Below are positions 1 through 7,474 of a stretch of 64,000 bases of DNA, piece after piece. The notes beneath the pieces are model-generated. The model had not been told where the DNA came from. It ran no database searches and worked only from the letters and a program-made list of their open reading frames with translations. The DNA comes from Pseudalkalibacillus hwajinpoensis (GTDB lineage Bacteria > Bacillota > Bacilli > Bacillales > Guptibacillaceae). Where the stretch lies: contig NZ_JADFCM010000008.1 of NCBI RefSeq assembly GCF_015234585.1, positions 1,674,001-1,738,000 on the forward strand, in the 5' to 3' direction. Each line of letters starts with the position of its first letter. Position 1 is the first letter of the stretch. The position numbers were made by a program, and so were the translations under genes.

Positions 1-231
1 ACGATAGGCTTTTAACCCTTCAAAAACGGTTTGACCGTAATGAAAAATCATTGCAGCAGGATCAAGAGTGATTGGCTCATATGGAATGATGCGAGGTTCA
101 AACCACCCTTTTTCAGTTTCATAATCCATTACAAACATGTGATCTGTGAACGTTCTTCCAAAAGGAATTTGATCTTTCTCAGGCTTCGCTTTCAAATTAG
201 TGCTTTTCACAATTTCTAAATCTGTACTCAT
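1..231 (-). CDS. ilvE: Branched-chain amino acid aminotransferase, 5' part (runs off the window)
   Basis: The first 77 codons read without a stop to base 1, so the gene continues beyond the left edge. The visible N-terminus carries the class IV aminotransferase features FGRTFTDHMFVMDY and HYGQTVFEGLKAY, which closely resemble Bacillus YbgE/YwaA. The enzyme moves the amino group between leucine, isoleucine or valine and 2-oxoglutarate using PLP, in the cytoplasm. The ATG at 231 follows an AAGGAG site 8 bases away. The PLP lysine lies in the missing part. Family is clear; which paralogue is not. Confidence 0.9.
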   Translation of the reverse strand, partial: MSTDLEIVKSTNLKAKPEKDQIPFGRTFTDHMFVMDYETEKGWFEPRIIPYEPITLDPAAMIFHYGQTVFEGLKAYR

Positions 232-469
232 GGCCAGGACTCCTTACTCTCTTGAAAGTGGTTATGATAATGAATTCATACTCCTTCCACATGAAGGCAG
301 TAGATTAACTATTCATCTATTGTACTGCCAAACTCTACTGAATTAAAGCTTTATAGTGCAGAAAGGTAAAAAAATTCAGTTTTTAACACCTAGCTCTATC
401 ATTTCATACAAATTCTAGCTTTCCGGTCCTGCTGGTCAGCATTTGAATCACACTTTTTTCACCTTTTAC

Positions 470-483
470 TGTAAGCGATTTCG
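470..483 (+). promoter_or_regulatory. Weak candidate cre (CcpA) site upstream of acetate transporter
   Basis: TGTAAGCGATTTCG matches 12 of 14 positions of the cre consensus TGWAARCGYTWNCW. It lies about 70 bases upstream of the -35 element. CcpA control of acetate metabolism is known in bacilli, but the distance is long and the last half is degenerate, so this is only a candidate. Confidence 0.3.
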
Positions 484-551
484 AGTGAACAATAGCAATG
501 TTTTTAACCAGAATAACAACCAGTTCAGATAATGCCTTTTAATATTTGCTA

Positions 552-580
552 TTGCAAGAGAGGCGATTTTTATGTAAATT
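552..580 (+). promoter_or_regulatory. Candidate sigma-A promoter of the acetate transporter
   Basis: TTGCAA, a 17-base spacer, then TAAATT, ending 30 bases before the start codon. The -35 and spacing are good; the -10 has two mismatches from TATAAT. Confidence 0.45.
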
Positions 581-610
581 AGTCAAGTATGTTTATTAGG
601 AGGTCTCATC

Positions 611-1234
611 ATGAATCAAACACAAAATACTCAACGCGTGCAAATGGTTACAGCTGATCCATCCGCTATTGGATTATTCGGGCTTGCTATGGTAACGCTT
701 GTTGCATCATCAGCCAAGCTTGGTTGGACAGATGGCGTCTCATTTGTACTCCCTTGGGCGATTTTTCTAGGGGGCATTGCACAGCTGATCGCTAGTTTTC
801 TAGATGCAAAGCACAATAATACATTTGGTACGACAGCCTTCGCAGCTTTTGGACTGTTTTGGCTTGGAGTAGGAACGTCATGGTTAATTGAATTCGGTGT
901 CTTTGGAGACGCTGCGGCTGCCGCTGTGGATCCAAAGCAATTAGGCATTGCATACATCGGCTATTTGATCTTCAGTGTCTTCATGACAGTTGGAGCTATG
1001 GAAACACATAAAGTACTTTTCTATATTTTTGTCTTTATTGATTTCTTATTTATCGGACTCACATTCTCCACTTTAGGTATTTTCCCTGAAGGCATGCACT
1101 TCTTAGCCGCCATTGCTGAGTTCTGCATTGCTATTTTAAGCTTCTATGGCTCAGCTGCGAGTGTTTTGAATACTCACTTTGGCAAAGTCACACTCCCGAT
1201 TGGCAAACCATTCGGTATTTTCAAACAAGCTTAG
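611..1234 (+). CDS. Acetate uptake transporter, GPR1/FUN34/YaaH (SatP) family
   Basis: A 207-residue integral membrane protein of the usual family length. It shows about six hydrophobic segments and the family signature near the N-terminus (ADPSAIGLFGLAMVTL, roughly residues 15-30; usually NPAPLGL). Relatives take up acetate and succinate with protons. The start follows AGGAGG by 7 bases and the gene is monocistronic, closed by a strong terminator. A cre-like site upstream hints at carbon-catabolite control. Substrate is inferred from the family only. Confidence 0.85.
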   Translation: MNQTQNTQRVQMVTADPSAIGLFGLAMVTLVASSAKLGWTDGVSFVLPWAIFLGGIAQLIASFLDAKHNNTFGTTAFAAFGLFWLGVGTSWLIEFGVFGDAAAAAVDPKQLGIAYIGYLIFSVFMTVGAMETHKVLFYIFVFIDFLFIGLTFSTLGIFPEGMHFLAAIAEFCIAILSFYGSAASVLNTHFGKVTLPIGKPFGIFKQA

Positions 1235-1242
1235 TATCACGT

Positions 1243-1283
1243 AAAGAGACAGATGAATCTAGATTCATCTGTCTCTTTTATAA
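1243..1283 (+). terminator. Rho-independent terminator of the acetate transporter gene
   Basis: A perfect 36-base inverted repeat (each arm AAAGAGACAGATGAATCT or its complement) directly after the stop codon, ending in a short T-rich tail. Confidence 0.85.
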
Positions 1284-1561
1284 TTTATAAAGATTTATGA
1301 AGATCATGGAGCCTTTGAATTGCCTTAATGCGAATCAAGTTCTAATAAAATGAGTTGTATCACCTATCTCCTTCACTGCGAACTTCCCCCTTATCACGCT
1401 TCTATATCAACCATAATATCATTATGTAAACTTCATTAGTGATTAACTATAAAAAACTCTATTATCTCTTTTCACCTAAGCCAGGATAAGTGAATTGATT
1501 CTCTCCAAATCATTTTAACGCAATATGTATATTATATATTTTCAATTAATTGTGAAATGCT
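1279..1561. other. AT-rich spacer without recognised gene
   Basis: I see no ORF with a ribosome site and no repeat here. It separates the acetate transporter terminator from the terminator of the minus-strand ABC/sigma operon. Confidence 0.4.
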
Positions 1562-1592
1562 AAAAAGAGATACAAGGCTAACCTCGTATCTC
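1562..1592 (-). terminator. Rho-independent terminator ending the GntR-ABC-sigma operon
   Basis: On the minus strand GAGATACGAGG, loop TTAG, then CCTTGTATCTC followed by TTTTT: an 11-bp stem with one G-T pair and a T run. It is the first such signal downstream of the ECF sigma gene, so the transcript probably runs through the short ORF at 1612-1692. Confidence 0.8.
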
Positions 1593-1611
1593 CAATTGAT
1601 ATTCGTCATCC

Positions 1612-1692
1612 TTATTCACTCAACTTTTTAATCTGATCGATAATATTATTTATCTCAGCTAACGTTTGAAAAGCTTCTGTATTTTCAACCAT
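1612..1692 (-). CDS. Possible 26-residue peptide at the end of the sigma-factor operon
   Basis: A short ATG-initiated frame (starts MVENTEAFQTLAEINN, ends IKKLSE), hydrophilic and predicted helical, lies between the ECF sigma gene and the shared terminator. I do not recognise it. No good ribosome site precedes the ATG and the same frame is closed upstream by TGA, so it could be the remnant of a longer gene or chance. It matters because ECF factors are often followed by a small regulator; nothing in the sequence proves that here. Confidence 0.25.
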   Translation of the reverse strand: MVENTEAFQTLAEINNIIDQIKKLSE

Positions 1693-1818
1693 CGAAAAAT
1701 CTAAATTCCTAGTTTTTATGTTCGTAAGAAGCGATCACCTTTGAAAATTAGTTCATATACAATTCAGAAAAATTCAGTTTTATTAACCCTCTTATCATCA
1801 AGTAAGGACGCCTTTTGA

Positions 1819-2349
1819 TTATGCCGAATGATTTTGTGTTAATTCATCACTTAGTTTTGTTCTCATAGCCATTCGCCCACGATGTAGACGAGACTTCACT
1901 GCCCCCGGTGATAGCTGCAGTTTATATGCTATTTCACTTTCCTTTAAATGATCATAGTAGTGAAGCTTCATCACCACTCTTAATCTCGGGGATAACAAAT
2001 GGATCTTTCTTTTCACAGATTCTTCAAAAAGAAGAATCTCACAGTCTTCTTCTACGTTACAATCGTGATCCGCTTGATTCATGAGAGTATCTTCCGTATG
2101 GAACAGAGTCACTTTTTTTTGCTTTCTTAATTGATCAATCGATTTTCGAGCGGCAATAGTTGAAAGCCAGGATCCTAGCTTCCTTTCACTTTGCACTTCG
2201 TCTAATCGATCATACGCCTTTAAAAAGGTTTCTTGAAGCACATCTTCGGCAAGTCCATGATCTTTCAATATGCTTAATGCGGTATAATAAACGCGGTTAT
2301 AGTATTTTGTAAAGATTCCATTAAAACATATTGTTCTCAAGTCTTTCAT
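1819..2349 (-). CDS. ECF-type RNA polymerase sigma factor
   Basis: 176 residues, typical ECF size. Region 2 occupies about residues 10-75 (DHGLAEDVLQETFLKAYDRL and GSWLSTIAARKSIDQLRKQ) and region 4 about 115-165 with a helix-turn-helix (LKESEIAYKLQLSPGAVKSRLH). It should direct RNA polymerase to a small regulon. Its ATG overlaps the stop of the upstream permease gene (ATGA), so the two are translationally coupled. No recognisable anti-sigma factor follows. That coupling suggests that the membrane protein or the ABC complex controls the sigma factor, but this is inference. Confidence 0.9.
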   Translation of the reverse strand: MKDLRTICFNGIFTKYYNRVYYTALSILKDHGLAEDVLQETFLKAYDRLDEVQSERKLGSWLSTIAARKSIDQLRKQKKVTLFHTEDTLMNQADHDCNVEEDCEILLFEESVKRKIHLLSPRLRVVMKLHYYDHLKESEIAYKLQLSPGAVKSRLHRGRMAMRTKLSDELTQNHSA

Positions 2350-4361
2350 TGTTGTTGATCCTTAAAATGATTTTGCACAAAGCCTGGAGCATTTGAAGAA
2401 TCAAAGGTTAACACTTCATAATACCCACCTTTTAAATCCTCATAATGAATGCCAACTAAATAATCCCCTTTCTCTCCTTCTTGGCTGCTTAATAATATCG
2501 TTTGGATTTGCTTCTTATCCTTTATCTCAAAAGGTTCAACGGATTCATTCTCTACAATTTGATCATAAGCTTCTCTCGGATATTGATTTTGTGCTTCACC
2601 CCATGGATAAATGCTTACATGATCGATTTCACCTTCGTCAATAAAAGCATCCTCATAGAAGCCTTCCTCTTTCAACCAATTAACAGTATTTTCATAAGAA
2701 TTATAGATCGAATTGTCTTGCGGATAATAGTATTCCTCTGTCCAATCGGAACCTTCTCTTACTTCAGATACATGAGATCGAATCCCTTTTGGATGAATCA
2801 ATTGATCATAGGATAAATTGTAAATATCCTCTCTTACATGTTGATAGAATTCTTGAATTTGCAGCGGATCAAGTATGGAAACTTCTTTATTAACGGGCCC
2901 TCCCGGTTGAAGTGTGACTTTTTGAACTTTTGAAGGGTCACTATTTAAGACAGGGTAAGTTAATTCTTTGTATTCCTTAGTTTCCATTACACGTTTAAGG
3001 GTTTCCTGGACGTTCTTTCGATCGACTTGATACGAACGTTGCACGTGATCCCCGTTTTTCAATTCATATGAGATGAAATACATCATTCCGGTAGAATTAA
3101 ACTGATCGTTCTGGTTAATCATCTCTTTTTGTAACTGTATAACTGCATTAATTGCACCTTCTGATTCTATTAAATCAGGTGAAGTATTTTCGATAAGTTC
3201 TTCTAACTGATAGATATTGTCTCCTATATAAACATTTTTAACTTCACTCGTTTCTGGAACGTAACTTTCATAGTTTAACCAGAACAATGGCAAAATCCCT
3301 ATAATTAAACCAGCTGTTGCTCCGTAAACGAACAAGCCTTTAAAGTGCTGCAAGCGAAACACGCGCCAGCTTTTATCTAACACCATTGAAGAAAGGAAAA
3401 ATCCGACGATCCCACCTATAACGTACCCAAAAATCAACCACGATAACATTAGTTGAGTTTCTCCAAAATAGGTACCACCGACTAGAGCAAAGCAGAAGGT
3501 CATTCCAAACTGAAAGACTGGCTTTAACACGTTAATGGCAATCGTCTGTGAAGCTACTTCTAATGGACGTTTCTTATAGATGGCTTTTCCACTAAAGTAG
3601 AATACTATTGAAGCGATAAAATAGATACCCAACATTATATACTGAACGGGGAGAAACCCCTCCTGTGGGTCGTTAGGGTAATATTGAAAAACGTTGACAA
3701 GGGGAGAATAGTTACCTACCGTATGATTGATTACCACCAAGTCTGAAAACCCAGCAATAAAGAAGCTAAGATGTACCGCTACAAGAACATAAATCCCTGC
3801 GGGAAGAAGCATAAGGATATAAGTTAAAACAGCTTGAACGGTTGATAATCCAGTTAATGTACCAGCAAAGACACAAATCATAAACGTTAGAATGCTTAAA
3901 ATGATCATCATCAGCGTCCAATAACCAAGCTGGCTAATTGAATAAAAAGCTGACACGTTAGTAAACAAAAAGAACATGAATAGAATAAGACTAGTCAACA
4001 AAATAGGCGCAATGAGCAAAATCACTCCTGAAAAAGCGTGATGGCGAAATAGATGCTCTCTGCTAATTGGTAAACTGTGAATAAAGTCTGAAGCACCTTT
4101 CACGTGAATGTAACGAAAAAGAAATACAGCCATTAAAACGGGCATAAGAAATAACAGCATAAATTGTACTTCAAACATAAATATCGGATCAAAAAGCCCA
4201 GCTCCGCTTGCTTCTATCCTATATTCATCGTTAAACGCCATGAGTAATTGGAGCGGCAAAGTAAAGGCAAGACCACAAAAAAACAAAATACTAATCCAAC
4301 CAACATTTCTAAAATCTCTTTTGAACATTTCTCTTCTAAACAAGGACGTTTTCGATAGCAT
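2346..4361 (-). CDS. ABC transporter permease, large two-part membrane protein
   Basis: 671 residues. The N-terminal half (about 15-360) has roughly eight to ten hydrophobic segments; the C-terminal half (about 365-671) is hydrophilic and begins right after a membrane segment ending LIIGILPLFWLNYESY, so it probably lies outside the cell. It resembles Bacillus ABC-2 type permeases with an extra C-terminal domain (I believe the DUF6449 family, not checked). Met at 4361 is chosen because GGAGG precedes it by 9 bases; an upstream ATG at 4382 lacks a site. It overlaps the ATPase gene by 26 bases and the sigma gene by 4. The substrate is unknown. Confidence 0.75.
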   Translation of the reverse strand: MLSKTSLFRREMFKRDFRNVGWISILFFCGLAFTLPLQLLMAFNDEYRIEASGAGLFDPIFMFEVQFMLLFLMPVLMAVFLFRYIHVKGASDFIHSLPISREHLFRHHAFSGVILLIAPILLTSLILFMFFLFTNVSAFYSISQLGYWTLMMIILSILTFMICVFAGTLTGLSTVQAVLTYILMLLPAGIYVLVAVHLSFFIAGFSDLVVINHTVGNYSPLVNVFQYYPNDPQEGFLPVQYIMLGIYFIASIVFYFSGKAIYKKRPLEVASQTIAINVLKPVFQFGMTFCFALVGGTYFGETQLMLSWLIFGYVIGGIVGFFLSSMVLDKSWRVFRLQHFKGLFVYGATAGLIIGILPLFWLNYESYVPETSEVKNVYIGDNIYQLEELIENTSPDLIESEGAINAVIQLQKEMINQNDQFNSTGMMYFISYELKNGDHVQRSYQVDRKNVQETLKRVMETKEYKELTYPVLNSDPSKVQKVTLQPGGPVNKEVSILDPLQIQEFYQHVREDIYNLSYDQLIHPKGIRSHVSEVREGSDWTEEYYYPQDNSIYNSYENTVNWLKEEGFYEDAFIDEGEIDHVSIYPWGEAQNQYPREAYDQIVENESVEPFEIKDKKQIQTILLSSQEGEKGDYLVGIHYEDLKGGYYEVLTFDSSNAPGFVQNHFKDQQQ

Positions 4362-5238
4362 ATCCAACACCCTCCATTTCATAGATGAATATTTCTTCTA
4401 ATGTAAGTGGTAATCGATCCATTAAGACTGGACCAATTTTCTCGATTTCGGTCATCACTTTTTGTTCTTCTCCTTTTACGATCAAGAGAATAACACTTCC
4501 CCGTTTTTCTTTATAGAGAATATCAAGATCGCTAGAAGTCAAATCGTGTTCTCCTGAATCTTTGAATGCGACTTGAACTTTATGTACGTCTTCCTTTAAT
4601 GCATCTAAATCACGTTCAAGAAGAATTTCACCATGGTGAAGAATCCCGACATGATCACAAATCTCCTCAACTTCTCTTAAATTATGTGACGAGAGCAACA
4701 CAGACATTTCTCTTTCAGCCACATCCTGAATGATCATGCTTCTTACTTTTTTTCTCATAACGGCATCCAAACCATCAAAAGGCTCATCTAAAATAAGCAC
4801 ATCCGGCTTAACTGACATAGATAAGATGAAAGCCACTTGTCTTTGAAGACCTTTAGAAAACTGGCTTACTTTCTTGTTCTCATCGAGCTTAAACAAATTC
4901 GTTAGATTTGTGTAGCGCTCCTCATCCCACTGTTCATATAAACTAGCATAATAATTGGCTAGCTGCCTCATTGTATATTGTGGTAAAAAATAAAGGGCAT
5001 CTGGAATAAACACCACTCGTTGCTTCGTAGAGACATTTTCATAAATGGGATGGTCCAGTACGAGAATTTCTCCTGAATCTTGTCTCAGAATACCGGAAAT
5101 CATTCGCATAAGTGTTGTTTTTCCGGCGCCATTTGAACCAAGCAAACCATATATTGATCCAGGCTGCACAGTAAAACTAACTTGATGGATGATTTTGTTA
5201 GTCCCAAAAGACTTTTCAACACCGTTTACTTCAATCAT
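4336..5238 (-). CDS. ABC transporter ATP-binding protein (YtrB/antibiotic-type)
   Basis: 300 residues with a complete nucleotide-binding domain: Walker A GSNGAGKTT (about 34-42), a signature-like FSKGLQRQ (127-134), Walker B VLILDE (147-152) with the D-loop after it, and the switch histidine SSH (183-185). The C-terminal 90 residues are a typical extension of drug-type exporters. The signature departs from LSGGQ, as in many bacitracin/YtrB-type ATPases. The ATG at 5238 has a G-rich site (GGGGGG) at the right distance and overlaps the regulator gene by 8 bases, so the pair is coupled. It should power the permease encoded next. Confidence 0.88.
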   Translation of the reverse strand: MIEVNGVEKSFGTNKIIHQVSFTVQPGSIYGLLGSNGAGKTTLMRMISGILRQDSGEILVLDHPIYENVSTKQRVVFIPDALYFLPQYTMRQLANYYASLYEQWDEERYTNLTNLFKLDENKKVSQFSKGLQRQVAFILSMSVKPDVLILDEPFDGLDAVMRKKVRSMIIQDVAEREMSVLLSSHNLREVEEICDHVGILHHGEILLERDLDALKEDVHKVQVAFKDSGEHDLTSSDLDILYKEKRGSVILLIVKGEEQKVMTEIEKIGPVLMDRLPLTLEEIFIYEMEGVGYAIENVLV

Positions 5239-5605
5239 CCTTTTTCCCCCCTTCAATTTCAGTTAATAGTGACTCAATTTCCTCTACTGTCATTCCAAGA
5301 TAAATGGCTTCAGCTAGTAGCTTCTTTAACTGATCTCGCACGTTTTTTAGCTCCTCACTCTCAAGCTTTTTTGAAGGATTAACAAAACTCCCCTTCCCTT
5401 TCACTGAATAAATGTATCCTTGAGACTCAAGCTCTCTATATGCCTTTTGGATGGTATTCGGATTAATTGTCAGCTGATGCGCAAGTTCACGGACAGAAGG
5501 AAGTTTCTCATCGTCTTTCATAACATCTTTAATGATCAGCTGCTTCAAACGATCAACTAACTGTTCATAGATCGGCTTTCGACTTCTAAAGTCCAATTCA
5601 AACAT
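5231..5605 (-). CDS. GntR-family transcriptional regulator, YtrA subfamily
   Basis: 124 residues: a winged helix-turn-helix (about residues 9-75; LPSVRELAHQLTINPNTIQK is the recognition part) and only a short helical C-terminal tail, which defines the YtrA subfamily. Such regulators sit first in an ABC operon and repress it until a cell-wall or antibiotic signal appears. GGAGG precedes the ATG by 7 bases. A matching inverted repeat lies 37-63 bases upstream of the start, so autoregulation is likely. The ligand is unknown. Confidence 0.88.
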   Translation of the reverse strand: MFELDFRSRKPIYEQLVDRLKQLIIKDVMKDDEKLPSVRELAHQLTINPNTIQKAYRELESQGYIYSVKGKGSFVNPSKKLESEELKNVRDQLKKLLAEAIYLGMTVEEIESLLTEIEGGKKDD

Positions 5606-5632
5606 CAATTCACCTCCACTCTCACTAGCTAT

Positions 5633-5668
5633 AACTGTATTAACTGTATTAATATATGTAGTACAGTT
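5633..5668 (-). promoter_or_regulatory. Operator of the GntR/YtrA-type operon
   Basis: An inverted repeat AACTGTA, 13 bases, TACAGTT occupies 5642-5668. An additional direct copy of the half-site AACTGTA is at 5633-5639. Seven-base arms with a 13-base spacer match the arrangement known for B. subtilis YtrA (AGTGTA-N13-TACACT, from memory), with a different sequence. It sits where the promoter of the operon must be. Confidence 0.65.
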
Positions 5669-5752
5669 AAAGTATATCGAAAGCCGATTGATTTGAGAAG
5701 TCTTTTTTTGTAATTTTTTCTATTAATGATCAAAAATGACTTTATCAAAATA

Positions 5753-5799
5753 AAAATAAGCCGTAACTCAATTCCATACTTGGGATTGAGTTACGGCTA
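5753..5799 (-). terminator. Rho-independent terminator of the DUF2200 gene
   Basis: Arms AGCCGTAACTCAAT and ATTGAGTTACGGCT around a short loop. On the minus strand the stem is followed by TATTTTTATTTTG, so it ends transcription coming from 6231. Confidence 0.75.
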
Positions 5800-5880
5800 T
5801 TAGTTAGTTTTCAATAGACTTCCTTGTCTAAAGGTTTATGTAAATTCGCAAATAAATCAGATCATTTTCTTTCCAATATA

Positions 5881-6231
5881 TTATTTACGCAAAATCTTTT
5901 CCATCGCTTTTCCTTTTGCTAACTCATCGATCATCTTATCCAAATAGCGAATTTCCTGCATAGTTGGTTCTTCAATGTTTTCTACTCGTACACCACAGAC
6001 CACTCCTTTGATCATCTTGCGTGAAGGATTCATTTGGGGAGCTTCCATAAAGAAGGTCTCAAAGTCTGTCTTTTTTTCTAATTGAGTTTCAAGCTCATTT
6101 TGGCTATACCCTGTCAACCAACGAATGATTTCATCCACTTCTGCTTTTATCCGCCCCTTTTTTTCCGCTTTCGTCACATAATGGGGATAGACGCTTGCGA
6201 AGCTCATTGTATAAATTTTATGTTTTGTCAT
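5881..6231 (-). CDS. DUF2200 family protein
   Basis: 116 residues, full family length, with the characteristic start [20 protein letters not shown], the middle IIRWLTGYS and the motif [30 protein letters not shown] split over residues 75-110. Members are small cytoplasmic proteins of unknown function. GGAGG lies 8 bases before the ATG. The gene is alone, with its own terminator. I cannot assign a role. Confidence 0.85.
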   Translation of the reverse strand: MTKHKIYTMSFASVYPHYVTKAEKKGRIKAEVDEIIRWLTGYSQNELETQLEKKTDFETFFMEAPQMNPSRKMIKGVVCGVRVENIEEPTMQEIRYLDKMIDELAKGKAMEKILRK

Positions 6232-6319
6232 AAAAAAAGCCTCCTTTGATTACTAAAGTAAAGATTTGCAACAGCTTACATATTCGTCTTCACATCATAC
6301 TGTCCCTCAACCTTTAATG

Positions 6320-6694
6320 TTATACAATTTCATCAGTCAACGTTCCCTGATGAAAAATCATCTCCCACTTTCCATTATTGTTTCTCCATATGGAACTTCA
6401 TAAGGTCTTTTGTGATCTTGTTTTATCATGGATGCGATATGTTGCAAGAACGGCAGCCTCTGATATTGGGTGTATTTCGAATTCACTTAGAATCATTTCT
6501 CTATTGGAAAGACCATTAATGTGATTCCCCTCTTTATGCCACACTTTCCCGGAACTGCCAAACTCAAAGAAATCATCTGCAAGTAGCTGATTTAATCTAT
6601 CTGGATGAGAACGTATTTCAGGCTTTAATAGTTCTTCTTCTAATTTCAATAAATGATTTTTTAACTCTATTTCCTCGATGATAATCACCCCCAC
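6320..6694 (-). pseudogene. DUF4440 (SnoaL-like) gene interrupted by an in-frame TGA
   Basis: The N-terminal part reads HLLKLEEELLKPEIRS, LLADDFFEFGSSGKVW and ATYRIHDKTRSQKTL, then stops at TGA (6398-6400). The same frame continues with SSIWRNNNGKWEMIFHQGT to a TAA at 6320-6322, which is the family's usual C-terminus. Relatives have arginine at the stop, so a single CGA to TGA change explains it. No ATG begins the frame; only GTG codons lie inside the GGGGGTG site region. DUF4440 proteins are NTF2-fold proteins of mostly unknown role. A recent nonsense pseudogene is most likely. Confidence 0.8.
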
Positions 6695-7012
6695 TTTTTA
6701 CTTATTCATCCATATTGTACTCTTTTAAAACGACAGAACGTGATATTCTTCACGAAATTATTGATGTAAGCGGTTAAGTATGAGGCTATGCATTGAAATT
6801 CGCTCAAGGATAATTTAACCTATTAGAGTAGGTATAAAAGATGACTGGATGATGGACACTTTATAGGGAAAAATAAACAGAGTGAAGTCCAACTTTTCTT
6901 CTATCTCTTGATTAGTAACTTCGTTTCTAATCGGGTATAAAAATACCTTAACATGGTTTTGCCTTACTATATAACAAATAAGCGTAATTGCTTAAAAGAA
7001 GGAGAAGTGACT
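6695..7012. other. Intergenic region upstream of yjlC-ndh with a Rex-like inverted repeat
   Basis: This 318-base gap contains CGTGATATTCTTCACG (6739-6754), an inverted repeat with the GTGA-N6-TCAC core of Rex operators. Rex controls yjlC-ndh in B. subtilis. The outer bases do not match TTGTGA/TCACAA and the site is 260 bases from yjlC, so it may instead serve the decayed minus-strand gene. No other ORF is evident. Confidence 0.35.
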
Positions 7013-7444
7013 ATGTCAGAATCAATCACAACCGAAACAGGCGAAAAACGCGTCCCTACTCAAGACGAACGCGAACTGCTTGATCAGCTTTTGGATCCTA
7101 AAGTTCAAGAGTCACTAAGCGTGCTTGTAAAGGAACTTCCTAAAGTAACGGAACTTGTTAATATGATGTCTAAATCATATGATACGGTCCAAGCTCTTGC
7201 AACAGATGATGTATTGAAGAATGATACAGTAGAATTTATGTCTGAAATTCTTCATCCTGTTACAAACTCCGTGAAAGACGTTGCAGCAAATGCAATTGAA
7301 GCAAAAGATGAAGCTGAAAAGAGCTCAGAAGTTATTGGGGTATTCGGTCTTTTAAAAATGTTAAAAGATCCTCAAGCTCAGAAGCTTTTCAGATTCGTGA
7401 ATGCTTATCTTAAAGTTTCAGGAGAAAAAAGTAACCAAAAATAA
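7013..7444 (+). CDS. yjlC: DUF1641 protein YjlC, partner of NADH dehydrogenase
   Basis: 143 residues, matching B. subtilis YjlC in size and in position directly before ndh. The DUF1641 core is helical (VIGVFGLLKMLKDPQAQKLF at about 106-125). Function is not established; the conserved pairing points to a role linked to NDH-2. The start at 7013 is chosen because AAGGAG lies 8 bases upstream; an upstream in-frame ATG at 6953 has no site. The next gene begins 30 bases after the stop, so they form one operon. Confidence 0.88.
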   Translation: MSESITTETGEKRVPTQDERELLDQLLDPKVQESLSVLVKELPKVTELVNMMSKSYDTVQALATDDVLKNDTVEFMSEILHPVTNSVKDVAANAIEAKDEAEKSSEVIGVFGLLKMLKDPQAQKLFRFVNAYLKVSGEKSNQK

Positions 7445-7474
7445 TACTGATCTGCTAGAAATGGAGGAACAATC

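Larger units (their letters stand above)
232..610. other. Divergent intergenic region between ilvE and the acetate transporter
   Basis: This 379-base AT-rich gap holds the two divergent promoters and no convincing ORF. For the minus gene a TACAAT -10 lies near 321-326. For the plus gene see the promoter at 552-580 and the weak cre at 470-483. No T-box-like structure was recognised in front of ilvE. Confidence 0.5.

Noticed and set aside
31..219. 62-codon plus-strand frame at the left edge
   Set aside because: It is the antisense of the ilvE coding sequence.
6765..6778. Cre-like TGTAAGCGGTTAAG upstream of yjlC
   Set aside because: Only 11 of 14 positions match and it is 235 bases from the gene.
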